Below, piece after piece: positions 6,990 to 15,401 of a stretch of 19,957 nucleotides of DNA (positions are counted from its first letter, which is position 1; every line of letters starts with the position of its first letter). The translations under genes were made by a program, and so were the position numbers. Location: contig JALHHH010000050.1 in NCBI GenBank assembly GCA_022837485.1, positions 1 to 19,957 of the forward strand. Direction: 5' to 3'. The notes beneath the pieces were generated by a model. The model saw nothing but the letters and a program-made list of their open reading frames with translations, did no database searches and had not been told where the DNA came from. The stretch comes from Bacteroidales bacterium. GTDB taxonomy: Bacteria > Bacteroidota > Bacteroidia > Bacteroidales > Lentimicrobiaceae.

Positions 6990-9107
6990 TTATTCCACAA
7001 CCAGCTTACCCGATAATGTGCCGGCGGAAGTGCGGATGTGAAGCAGATAAATGCCGCATCGCAGATCACCGAAACGAATGATTCTGCTGACATAACCCTG
7101 ATTCAGCATTCCGGATTCGGAATATACGGTTCTTCCTGTTAGGTCGGTAATGACAAATTCAGCAGCCAGACTCTCTTTTATATTGAATTTTACTTCGGTA
7201 TATCCGTTAGCGGGATTGGGAAAGATGGCAAGATTCGTGGCAAAAGCCTCCTGATGTGTGCTTACGTTCTCAATATAATATTCTGCCCTGAAACCATGCT
7301 GGTTGTTAAAACCATTGGAAGTAAAGAGCAGAAGCATCTTCCCGGTGGGGGAGACAATGGGTTCGGGGATTTCGGTTCCGGTAAGGTTGGCTATCAGCTG
7401 ATTAGTTGGGATGGCATATACCTTCAGATAATCCTTGTCCTGTTCCAGGTCGAACTCTGAAAATGCAAGGGTAAGTCCGGTTGCAAAAGGTCCCGGATCA
7501 ATTTTCCACTTGCACATCGAATTGTTGTTATAGTTAAAATCACCGCTTCCGTCGCTAAACTCGCCCATGGGACCGGTAAGATTAATTGTGCCGGAACAGA
7601 AAGTCGGGAAGGTGGAGGTGAACTGTGCGTTGAAGCCCTTTGCTTCTTCGGCATCATCGGTGATAAATTCCACAAAAAGACGATTGCCCGTAGATGCAAC
7701 ACTTTCAGCAGAAGTGCCTGCATAATAGGATGCCAGCAGCGGAGCTGCAGCGTTTTCTCCGTCGTAAATATTAACAACGTCGCCAGCGGCCAGGTCAAAG
7801 GTATTAAACGAAAGGGTAATGGATGTCACCGAATCTTCGGGAGCTATCAGCCAGGAGCATGCTTTACCGGAACCGTAGTTTTCAAGGGGCCCGCTGCGGT
7901 CTTCAAAGCTTCCCATGGGAGAGGTAATCAGATGATCTTCACAATCGAAGGGATAATTGGCCGGATTTGGGAAAAAGTTTCTGACCATAGCCTGGTAACC
8001 GCTGTATCCTCCAACGTCGTTCAGGGTATAAAAGCCGTTTCCGCTGCCGCTCCATCCGAAATTAAAATGATACATATTACCGGTGCCACCGGTTTGATAA
8101 CCATCAAGAACAAATGCATGTCCGCCTTCCGAACTCTGACCCGAATAATAAAGTGGTTTAAGCTCATCGAGGCTCGTGGTAATCATATTTTCCCACACCG
8201 ACAGCGAATAAAAGGACTTCCTGACGTGCTGAGCAGAAGAGGAATAGCCGAAGTATGTGCGGATAGCATAAGGCACGTCTTCGCTGTAGGCTCCCGAACC
8301 GTCGGGGCCGTACATCATTCGCACACTTACACCGCAATGGAACTGCAGTTCGGCAATGGCATTAATGGCCCGGCCGCTGCCCGAAGTGATTGAATTCAGC
8401 ATTGCATTCCAGTCGTATGTGGTTTCACCAAAATTGGCACTAATGTTACCGTATGCACCGTAATTATAGTTGTAACTTCCCGTACCTTGCTCGGGATAGC
8501 GATAATAGGCCATAATCATCGACATTGCTGTTGCGACGCATCCAGCATACACATGCCCGCCGGAGCCTCCTGCATCAGCAGGACAATAAGCGTTATACGG
8601 AAAATCCTGGTTCCAGAGGGTTGCGATAAGAGGATCAACGCTGCGTTCTCCCCCAAAGCTGTACCGGGCAACCGGCAGCGACTGCCAGTAATCCCATGCT
8701 TCGCGCACGGACGCATCCTGTGTTACAGCCTCCGCGCGGATGAATTCGATCTGATCGCGGTAGCCTGCAAGAAAGCTGCTGTAGTTATCGTCGAGTTTGC
8801 CATGCGGAAATCCGGCTTCAAGAGAATAACCGATAACAGGGGTATAGGCATCCTCGCCAGAAACGATGACAAATCCTGAGTTGTTCAGCCCGAAAATGTG
8901 ATATGCAGGCTGTTCGCCCAACATTTCGGTAAAAATGTGGTCAACGGCAACATCGCTAAAGTTAACGGCAACGCCTTTTTTTACAAGCTGTTCATAGAGA
9001 AAATTGCGGGCTACCGACCCAGCGGTTTCAACGTTAACCGGCCCTGCAAAAATTGAAGTCAGAGAAAAGAAAACTAAAAAAAGAAAAACGGGTACTTTGT
9101 GTTTCAT
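6990..9107 (-). CDS. T9SS-exported C10 (streptopain-like) cysteine protease with two CUB domains, paralogue
   Basis: A 705-residue secreted protease, with the start placed at the ATG at 9107. The open frame continues to 9185, but that would put the upstream gene's terminator inside the coding region and bury the signal peptide. Order: signal peptide (about 1-21), propeptide, C10 domain with C190 (YAGCVATAMS) and H330 (GGHAF), CUB-like modules at about 388-500 and 504-612 (cysteine pairs C388/C417 and C504/C532), and a type A T9SS sorting domain (FPNPANG, then GIYLLHI) over the last 80 residues. The motif NWGW of the family reads N349-F-G-W here, with phenylalanine replacing the conserved tryptophan. 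It has its own promoter and terminator. Substrates are unknown; extracellular protein digestion or proteolytic processing at the cell surface is inferred. Confidence 0.9.
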   Translation of the reverse strand: MKHKVPVFLFLVFFSLTSIFAGPVNVETAGSVARNFLYEQLVKKGVAVNFSDVAVDHIFTEMLGEQPAYHIFGLNNSGFVIVSGEDAYTPVIGYSLEAGFPHGKLDDNYSSFLAGYRDQIEFIRAEAVTQDASVREAWDYWQSLPVARYSFGGERSVDPLIATLWNQDFPYNAYCPADAGGSGGHVYAGCVATAMSMIMAYYRYPEQGTGSYNYNYGAYGNISANFGETTYDWNAMLNSITSGSGRAINAIAELQFHCGVSVRMMYGPDGSGAYSEDVPYAIRTYFGYSSSAQHVRKSFYSLSVWENMITTSLDELKPLYYSGQSSEGGHAFVLDGYQTGGTGNMYHFNFGWSGSGNGFYTLNDVGGYSGYQAMVRNFFPNPANYPFDCEDHLITSPMGSFEDRSGPLENYGSGKACSWLIAPEDSVTSITLSFNTFDLAAGDVVNIYDGENAAAPLLASYYAGTSAESVASTGNRLFVEFITDDAEEAKGFNAQFTSTFPTFCSGTINLTGPMGEFSDGSGDFNYNNNSMCKWKIDPGPFATGLTLAFSEFDLEQDKDYLKVYAIPTNQLIANLTGTEIPEPIVSPTGKMLLLFTSNGFNNQHGFRAEYYIENVSTHQEAFATNLAIFPNPANGYTEVKFNIKESLAAEFVITDLTGRTVYSESGMLNQGYVSRIIRFGDLRCGIYLLHIRTSAGTLSGKLVVE

Positions 9108-9133
9108 CAGAAAAATATTTTGTTGAGTGGGGC

Positions 9134-9163
9134 CAAATGTATAAAAAAAAAGCCCCGGACAAA
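9134..9163 (-). promoter_or_regulatory. Promoter of the first C10 protease gene, overlapping the upstream terminator
   Basis: On the minus strand TTTG (9160-9163), an 18-base spacer and TACATTTG (9134-9141) fit the Bacteroidetes promoter pattern, with the spacer one base short of the usual 19-21. The -33 box falls in the terminator hairpin loop and the spacer covers one stem arm and the T-tract. Initiation is predicted near 9127, about 20 bases before the ATG at 9107. Confidence 0.65.
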
Positions 9164-9182
9164 GAAAAAATGCCGGGGCTTT
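9142..9182 (-). terminator. Strong Rho-independent terminator of the subtilisin-like protease gene
   Basis: A perfect 10-bp GC-rich stem (AAAGCCCCGG at 9149-9158, CCGGGGCTTT at 9173-9182) with a 14-base A-rich loop (plus strand). On the minus strand the stem runs into an unbroken T-tract. It begins 20 bases after the stop codon of the subtilase gene. This is the strongest terminator in the window. Confidence 0.92.
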
Positions 9183-9201
9183 CAAGGTTTTTACAACTGG
9201 A

Positions 9202-11889
9202 TTACCGGATAATCAGCCGCTGGTTAAGCTGTTGCGAACCGTCGGAAACCATCAGAAGATAAACCCCTGATGGCAGGTGCGAAAGATCAATGGCTTTGGA
9301 AAATGTACCGGATCCTCCGACTACATTTTCGCTGTATACCAGATTTCCAAGCAGTGAACTAACTCTGATGCCAACGTTTTTACCATTTAGCATTCCGGTT
9401 GAGATAGTAAATAGTCCGGATGATGGATTGGGATAAACCTTCAGCTCTCTGGCCGCACTCACCTGCGGACGTACCGGAGTAGTGTTTGTGATGCTGATGT
9501 TATCGATAAATACGTTATCGCCTTCACCCTGTGTTTTATCGGAAAAGCGTGTGGCTGTTTGCAGAACAACGTCGAATACGGTTCCGGCATAGGCTGAGAG
9601 GTCGAATGTAAGCCTCTTCCATTCATCGGAGGCTGCTGTCTCAGGATTGAAGTCGGTCTGTCCGAATTCATCGGCAACCGGTTCACCGTTTACCGTTACC
9701 CTGAACCATGAGAATTTTGATCCAAGGCTGAAGGTTTGACGCAGATCAAGTGTTAAGGCCACATTATCCATGCCGGTGGCATCAACGCCGCAGATGTAAG
9801 CCTTGCCATGGAATGCTAGGTTTGTTCCCCATGCCTGTGCCGGGGTTGTGGAAGTTGCGCCTCCCGACCATCCGGTTGGAATGGGGTCGCCATGGAAATG
9901 AATTCCGAATGCGCTCATATTGGCAGCCCTTGAGTCGATCTTCGATTGCGATTTAACGGTATCCCAAACCATAAAGGCACCGGAGGTACCATCTTCCATA
10001 TCAACGGTAAAGGTAGGATGACCTCCCTGTACGTCAATGTAATTTTCGAGGTTTACGGATGACGTTCCGTTGTTGTTGGTAGCGTTAAGTGCAACAGAAT
10101 AAAGGCCGGGCACCAGGAAATTCACCTGGGGATTCTGCGAATTGGCAGAGGTTCCGTTTATATATTCAACGGTCTCCGGAGTAATTATCCATTCCCAGGC
10201 ATTCGGAGAATACAGCGATTCATCCATCAGGGTCACTTCATCGTATATACATGGGTTCTCGTCCGACACATTTACGTAAATGTACGGAGCAGGAGTGTTG
10301 GTTGCGGTGATGTAATCCTCGAGCACCAGAGTACTTGTACCAAATGCGTTGGTTACGGTGAGGGTAACATCGTAAACGCCCGGCGAGTTATAGCGGATGT
10401 TTGCAGGATGCTGCTGGGTCGAGGAGTTGGGCGTTCCACCCTGGAAAGACCACTGCCAGGTGGAGGGAACCCCGGTTGAAATATCGGTAAAGTTTACGCC
10501 ACTTCCGGGGAGGATGGTAGTAACGGGTGCAGTAAAACCGGCAGTCGGTTCAAAGGGAGTGTTGGCAGCTGCCCTGTAAGCATTGATGCGGCCGGAACCA
10601 AGCTGACCGCTATAATTCGGATTAACCGCATATACATCGTCGGCTGTAGTCTTCATAATTGTTTCAACCTGAGCAGGAGTAAGCGCCGGATTGATGGAAA
10701 GGATGAGACCGGCAAGACCGGCGGCAACCGGTGTAGCCATGGATGTACCTGCCATAAGGTCATAATTGCCGTAAGTACTGCTGTTATAGGTTGTACTCAG
10801 CAGTCCGCCGGGGCCTGGGGTTGCATATCCGCCCGGAGCACACAGATCAACGGTAGTTCCGAAATTGGAAAAATCGCTCTTGAGGTCATCGCTGTTGGTG
10901 GATGCGATGGAAATAACATTGTTGTATCCCGATGGGTAATGAGCAGTGGAAACGTTGTCGTTGCCCGCTGAAGCCAGAAGAACGATACCCATATTATATA
11001 TGGTGTTAATCAGGTTCTGGTTGGTAGCTGAGTAGCCGGGGCCTCCCCACGACATGCTGATCACATCTGCACCGTTGTTGGCAGCCCACTGTATTCCGGG
11101 ATAACCATAGATGCCGTTGGCATTGGTATTATTGGCAGCTTTAACGGCAATGATGCTGACGTTGTATCCGATAGAAGCAATGCCTGTTCCGTTGTCGGTA
11201 ATGGCACCCACAAGACCGGCACAGTGCGTGCCGTGCGACCAGTCAAACGGATCGCCGGTTCCCGGAGGATTAGCATCGTTGGTATTGTAATACGTGTCGC
11301 GCTGCAACACAATTTTTTCAGCCAGATCCGGATGGTTAACCCATACGGCATTATCAACGACGGCGACTTTGATATCGGCCGAACCTTTGGAAATATCCCA
11401 GGCCTGTTCGGCCTGAATAACATCCAGATGCCAGTTCCAGTTATTGGGACCGGTATAGAGGTTGTAGAGGGAATCGTTGGGCACATAGTGGATGTAGTCC
11501 ATCGGAACTTTCTCAACGTATTCCAGATCCTGCTCGCTGAGCAGCTCGTTTATCACTTCGGCAATTTTCGGATAGTCCTCAATCTCGAGCATAAAAGTGC
11601 GAAGAAGCCTGGGGTCGTCGTTCAGGTAGAACGGACGGCTAAGGCTTTTCAGGCGAAATTGCGACTGAAGCTGCGAGATAAACGGAATCTGGTCAAAGTC
11701 AACAGAATTGTCGCTGCGTACGGTTATTCCGGGATTCACATTGTCCTTGAATTTGAAGTACAGCCGGCCATCCTGGTAGTTCTTCTCGTACGTTTGCGCG
11801 AAGAGGTTCATCCCGGCAAAAAGGACAAGCACCAGTAACAGCAGCATTCCTTTTACCGGTGCCGCTACGGGGTAACGGTTTGTTTTCAT
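9202..11889 (-). CDS. T9SS-exported subtilisin-like serine protease (S8) with two PKD domains
   Basis: An 895-residue secreted protease counted from the ATG at 11889. This start gives a normal signal peptide (basic start, hydrophobic core, end at LFAQ near residue 32); the frame also has an ATG at 11925. Order: propeptide (about 33-140), S8 catalytic domain with D179 (VAVVDN), H219 (HGTHCAG), oxyanion N310 (ASAGN) and S383 (GTSMATP), PKD domains at about 449-531 and 536-622, a jelly-roll module (about 627-803), and a type A T9SS sorting domain over the last 80 residues (YPNPSSG, then SGVYLLMV). All catalytic residues are present, so it should be active. Probably released or surface-anchored for protein degradation. 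It is transcribed divergently from hutI and followed by two C10 protease genes on the same strand. Confidence 0.93.
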   Translation of the reverse strand: MKTNRYPVAAPVKGMLLLLVLVLFAGMNLFAQTYEKNYQDGRLYFKFKDNVNPGITVRSDNSVDFDQIPFISQLQSQFRLKSLSRPFYLNDDPRLLRTFMLEIEDYPKIAEVINELLSEQDLEYVEKVPMDYIHYVPNDSLYNLYTGPNNWNWHLDVIQAEQAWDISKGSADIKVAVVDNAVWVNHPDLAEKIVLQRDTYYNTNDANPPGTGDPFDWSHGTHCAGLVGAITDNGTGIASIGYNVSIIAVKAANNTNANGIYGYPGIQWAANNGADVISMSWGGPGYSATNQNLINTIYNMGIVLLASAGNDNVSTAHYPSGYNNVISIASTNSDDLKSDFSNFGTTVDLCAPGGYATPGPGGLLSTTYNSSTYGNYDLMAGTSMATPVAAGLAGLILSINPALTPAQVETIMKTTADDVYAVNPNYSGQLGSGRINAYRAAANTPFEPTAGFTAPVTTILPGSGVNFTDISTGVPSTWQWSFQGGTPNSSTQQHPANIRYNSPGVYDVTLTVTNAFGTSTLVLEDYITATNTPAPYIYVNVSDENPCIYDEVTLMDESLYSPNAWEWIITPETVEYINGTSANSQNPQVNFLVPGLYSVALNATNNNGTSSVNLENYIDVQGGHPTFTVDMEDGTSGAFMVWDTVKSQSKIDSRAANMSAFGIHFHGDPIPTGWSGGATSTTPAQAWGTNLAFHGKAYICGVDATGMDNVALTLDLRQTFSLGSKFSWFRVTVNGEPVADEFGQTDFNPETAASDEWKRLTFDLSAYAGTVFDVVLQTATRFSDKTQGEGDNVFIDNISITNTTPVRPQVSAARELKVYPNPSSGLFTISTGMLNGKNVGIRVSSLLGNLVYSENVVGGSGTFSKAIDLSHLPSGVYLLMVSDGSQQLNQRLIIR

Positions 11890-12060
11890 AAGCATTGAAA
11901 TGGTTTTATTATTAACGGGTAACATTCAAATACACGTCGGATGAAACAATTCCTAAAGTATCCGGCCCTTCAATGAATAGTCCGGCGAACGGAATATCAG
12001 ACCATTATGGATTTACACATAAAACGGATACCCGGCAGGGAAGGTTCATCCCGAGGAGGC

Positions 12061-12068
12061 CAAAAATA
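12061..12068 (-). promoter_or_regulatory. Candidate -7 promoter box for the subtilisin-like protease gene
   Basis: On the minus strand this reads TATTTTTG, matching TAnnTTTG, but in an A/T-rich run where chance matches are likely. There is no TTTG at the expected -33 position. It would give a leader of about 165 bases to the ATG at 11889. Confidence 0.3.
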
Positions 12069-12189
12069 CATAAAAACCTTATAACCGGAACATATATTAA
12101 GAAATTAGGCAAACAAATCCTCACATTATCACATAATTAATTGGCTTTCCATGAAAAAACACGAAAAGCTCCGGATAGACCTAAATTTA

Positions 12190-12197
12190 TACCTTTG
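12190..12197 (+). promoter_or_regulatory. Promoter -7 box for hutI
   Basis: TACCTTTG followed by CA is a typical Bacteroidetes -7 element. It lies 34 bases before the hutI ATG, giving a predicted leader of roughly 28 bases. No clear TTTG -33 box is present. It should drive hutI and the FTCD gene together. Confidence 0.55.
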
Positions 12198-12231
12198 CAG
12201 AGCCAATGAACAAATCAAATAGCCGAAAACT

Positions 12232-13497
12232 ATGCAAGAATATTCAGGACTGCTGATAGTCAATATAAAAACCCTTGCCGGGATCGACGATGGCGAGCAA
12301 CTGCTGAAAGCGGGGAGCCGGATGGCTGAGTTTGAACGAATAAACAATGCCTGGCTTCTCACCGAAGGCAGCCGGATAGCAGGTTTCGGGACAATGGAAC
12401 AGCTTGATATGGAATTGTACAGCCGGCCCGGAATAAAAGTAATCGATGCCCGTGGACGCATGGTCTTTCCTTCATTCTGCGATTCACACACCCACCTGGT
12501 TTATGCCGGAAGCCGTGAGATTGAGTACGTTGACAAAATCAGGGGGCTTTCGTATGAAGAGATAGCCAGGCGCGGCGGCGGTATTCTGAATTCAGCACGA
12601 CGCCTGCACGATGCATCCGAAGAAGAACTCGTGGAACAGGCTCTGGAACGTCTGAATGAAATCATCGCCTTTGGAACCGGCGCCGTTGAAATTAAAAGCG
12701 GCTATGGCCTGAATACCGAAGATGAAATGAAGATGCTCAGAGTAATTCAACAACTAAAAAAACTCAGTCCGCTTACCATTAAATCAACATTCCTGGGGGC
12801 ACATGCCGTTCCGGCCGAATATAAAGGCAGGCAGGATGAATACGTCGACCTGGTAATCAATGAGATGATCCCTCAGGTTGCAGCAGCAAACCTGGCCGAT
12901 TTCATCGATGTATTCTGCGACCGGGGTTTCTTTACCGTTGAGCAGACCGAACGCATGCTTATGGCAGGAATCAAATACGGTATGAAACCAAAGATTCACG
13001 CCAATGAACTCGATTATTCGGGCGGTATTCAGGTAGGCGTTAAGTACGACAGTCTTTCGGTCGACCATCTGGAATTTACCGGTGATGAAGAAATTGAGGC
13101 CCTGCTGGGATCCGAAACCATGCCTACCCTTCTTCCGGGAGCAGCATTTTTCCTGAATATGGTTCACGCACCGGCCCGTAAAATGATTGAAGCAGGCCTG
13201 CCCCTTGCGCTTGCCAGCGATTTCAACCCCGGCTCCTCCCCTTCCGGGAACATGCAGCTTATCCTTTCCATGGGCTCCATCATGTTCCGGATGACACCCG
13301 AAGAATCTTTCAATGCCTGCACCATCAACGGTGCCTATGCTATGGGCATCAGCGAACAATACGGAAGCATTGCCAGGGACAAGATGGCAAACTTCTACAT
13401 AACAAAGCCCATTCCGACCATTGAATTCATGCCTTACAGCTACGGCAGCAACAAAGTCGAAACCGTGGTGCTGAACGGCAAGGTAATTAATCCATAG
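12232..13497 (+). CDS. hutI: Imidazolonepropionase HutI
   Basis: HutI is the amidohydrolase that opens 4-imidazolone-5-propionate to N-formimino-L-glutamate, the third step of histidine breakdown, in the cytoplasm. The 421 residues match the usual length. Metal and active-site residues are visible: HTH at H86 and H88, H256 (KIHANE), E259, H279 (VDHLEF) and D330 (ASDFNPGS). The loop CDSHTHLVYAGSRE and the HAVP segment (191-194) are typical of HutI rather than other amidohydrolases. The FTCD gene follows after 44 bases and performs the next two steps, so the pair is an operon. hutH and hutU, for the first two steps, are not adjacent here. Confidence 0.96.
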   Translation: MQEYSGLLIVNIKTLAGIDDGEQLLKAGSRMAEFERINNAWLLTEGSRIAGFGTMEQLDMELYSRPGIKVIDARGRMVFPSFCDSHTHLVYAGSREIEYVDKIRGLSYEEIARRGGGILNSARRLHDASEEELVEQALERLNEIIAFGTGAVEIKSGYGLNTEDEMKMLRVIQQLKKLSPLTIKSTFLGAHAVPAEYKGRQDEYVDLVINEMIPQVAAANLADFIDVFCDRGFFTVEQTERMLMAGIKYGMKPKIHANELDYSGGIQVGVKYDSLSVDHLEFTGDEEIEALLGSETMPTLLPGAAFFLNMVHAPARKMIEAGLPLALASDFNPGSSPSGNMQLILSMGSIMFRMTPEESFNACTINGAYAMGISEQYGSIARDKMANFYITKPIPTIEFMPYSYGSNKVETVVLNGKVINP

Positions 13498-13541
13498 AAC
13501 ACCCTGTAAAAAGGTCTCAAAACCAATCAAACAATAACGTA

Positions 13542-15230
13542 ATGAAACAAATTATCGAATGCGTTCCCAATTTTAGCGAAGGACGCGACATGGCTGTTAT
13601 ACAGCAGATTACCGATCAGATCAAAACCGTTGAGGGGGTACGCCTGCTTGATGTTGATCCCGGAGCTGCCACCAACCGTACCGTAGTTACCATTGCCGGC
13701 GAGCCCGAAGAAGTGATTGAGGCCGCTTTCCGGGCGATAAAGAAAGCTATGGAAGTGATCGATATGAGTAAACATACCGGAGCACATCCCCGTTTCGGAG
13801 CTACCGATGTTTGTCCGCTCGTACCGGTGTCTAATATTACTATGGAAGAAACGGTTGCTTATGCGCACAAACTCGGGGAGCGTACCGGACGCGAGCTTGG
13901 CATTCCCGTTTACTGTTACGAAAATGCAGCAACCCGGCCCGAACGCCGCAACCTGGCAAACTGCCGCTCGGGTGAGTATGAAGGACTACGCAAAAAACTC
14001 GGAGATCCAGAATGGAAGCCCGATTTCGGCCCTGCAGATTTTCTGCCCCGCACCGGTGCCATTGCCGTTGGCGCACGCGATTTCCTGGTTGCTTACAACG
14101 TTAACCTTAACACCACCAGTACCCGGAGGGCAAACGCCGTTGCTTTCGACATACGCGAAAAGGGCCGCCCCATGCGCGAAGGCAATCCGGTGACCGGCAA
14201 AATTGTAAAAGACGAAAAGGGAAATCCGGTAAATATCCCCGGCTCTCTTAAAGAATGTAAAGCCATTGGCTGGTTTATCGAAGAATACGGCATTGCCCAG
14301 GTATCCATCAACCTTACAAACGTCAGCATCACTCCTGTTCACATCGCCTTTGAGGAAGCCTCAAAAAAAGCAATGGAAAGAGGCATGCGCGTTACCGGCT
14401 CCGAGCTTGTGGGACTGGCTCCTCTGAAGGTGTTTACCGATACCGGAAAGTACTTCCTTAAAAAACAAAACCGTTCCGTGGGAGTTCCGGAGAGTGAGCT
14501 GATCAAGATTGCCGTGAAATCCCTGGGGCTCGACGACCTTAAGCCCTTCAACCCGGAAGAGAAGATCATTGAGTACGTGCTTCGCGACAGGAGCGGCAAA
14601 AAGCTGATGGATATGAGCTGTGCCGCGTTTGCCGATGAAACATCGTCCGAATCGCCGGCTCCGGGCGGCGGTTCCATCTCTGCATACATGGGTGCTCTCG
14701 GCGTTTCGCTGGGAACCATGGTTGCCAACCTCTCATCGCATAAACCCGGATGGGATGAGCGATGGGAAGAGTTCTCCGTGTGGGCCGAAAAAGGACAGAT
14801 GCTGAAGGACGAGCTGCTTCACCTCGTGGATGAAGATACCCGTGCCTTTAACATGATCATGGATGCTTTCGGACTACCCAAAGGATCCGACGAAGAAAAG
14901 GCTGCACGCACCGAGGCCATTCAGCAGGCTACCCGCTATGCCATTGAAATCCCGTTCAGGGTTATGCAGAAATCGTTTGAAACCATGGAAATTCTGAAAG
15001 CAATGGCTGAAACCGGAAACCCGAACTCCGTATCGGATGCCGGCGTCGGAGCCCTTGCCGCACGCTCGGCTGTTATGGGAGCATTCCTGAATGTAAAGAT
15101 CAACGCATCCGGACTCAGCGACAAAACTTTCGTTGAATCGGTTCTGAAACAGGGTGCTGAAATCGAAAAAAATGCCCGCAAAACCGAAGAGGAAATCCTG
15201 GCAATCGTAAATACAAAAATCAGCGCCTGA
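13542..15230 (+). CDS. ftcD: Bifunctional glutamate formimidoyltransferase / formimidoyltetrahydrofolate cyclodeaminase
   Basis: This 562-residue enzyme transfers the formimino group of formiminoglutamate to tetrahydrofolate, releasing glutamate. It then cyclises and deaminates the product to 5,10-methenyl-THF and ammonia. The N-terminal transferase part (about residues 1-330) begins with IIECVPNFSEGRD and has the catalytic-loop sequence KHTGAHPRFGATDV; H82 coincides with the catalytic histidine numbering of the mammalian enzyme. The C-terminal, mainly helical cyclodeaminase part starts near residue 355 and carries SPAPGGGSISAYMGALG. Both domains are full length, as in the vertebrate fusion enzyme and many Bacteroidetes. 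It follows hutI by 44 bases and completes histidine-to-glutamate conversion. No intrinsic terminator is obvious after it. Confidence 0.96.
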   Translation: MKQIIECVPNFSEGRDMAVIQQITDQIKTVEGVRLLDVDPGAATNRTVVTIAGEPEEVIEAAFRAIKKAMEVIDMSKHTGAHPRFGATDVCPLVPVSNITMEETVAYAHKLGERTGRELGIPVYCYENAATRPERRNLANCRSGEYEGLRKKLGDPEWKPDFGPADFLPRTGAIAVGARDFLVAYNVNLNTTSTRRANAVAFDIREKGRPMREGNPVTGKIVKDEKGNPVNIPGSLKECKAIGWFIEEYGIAQVSINLTNVSITPVHIAFEEASKKAMERGMRVTGSELVGLAPLKVFTDTGKYFLKKQNRSVGVPESELIKIAVKSLGLDDLKPFNPEEKIIEYVLRDRSGKKLMDMSCAAFADETSSESPAPGGGSISAYMGALGVSLGTMVANLSSHKPGWDERWEEFSVWAEKGQMLKDELLHLVDEDTRAFNMIMDAFGLPKGSDEEKAARTEAIQQATRYAIEIPFRVMQKSFETMEILKAMAETGNPNSVSDAGVGALAARSAVMGAFLNVKINASGLSDKTFVESVLKQGAEIEKNARKTEEEILAIVNTKISA

Positions 15231-15328
15231 CGCCACCGGCAGATCATTCGCAAACGAACAGAGCCACATAATCTTTTCTGCACCGGGATTCAGTAAAATA
15301 ATCAGCGAACAACAACCCGTAAATTATT

Positions 15329-15336
15329 TACCTTTG
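15329..15336 (+). promoter_or_regulatory. Promoter -7 box for the MarC-family gene
   Basis: TACCTTTG matches the Bacteroidetes -7 consensus and is the same 8-mer found before hutI. It lies 65 bases before the ATG of the MarC-family gene and about 100 bases after the FTCD stop, which suggests a separate transcription start. No clear -33 TTTG is present. Confidence 0.5.
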
Positions 15337-15401
15337 AATCCTGGTGCCGTTGTGGCAAAATCCAAAACCCTGTTAAATGACCGTTTAAGAAAAGCTGACA
15401 G

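Larger units (their letters stand above)
11890..12231. other. Divergent intergenic region between the subtilase and hutI
   Basis: About 342 bases carry outward-facing promoter candidates for both neighbouring genes: one good -7 box for hutI and a weaker one for the protease. I see no tRNA, hairpin terminator, repeat or convincing small gene here. Confidence 0.5.

Noticed and set aside
9108..9185. Upstream 26-codon extension of the first C10 protease
   Set aside because: It would place the signal peptide internally and read through the subtilase terminator and the predicted promoter; the ATG at 9107 begins a normal signal peptide.
4728..11889. Protease cluster as a defence system or phage-derived region
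   Set aside because: All three carry signal peptides and T9SS sorting domains, and no integrase, phage or defence effector gene is nearby; ordinary secreted proteases explain the region.
12784..13530. 248-codon open frame on the minus strand inside hutI
   Set aside because: It lies opposite the conserved catalytic half of HutI and resembles no known protein.
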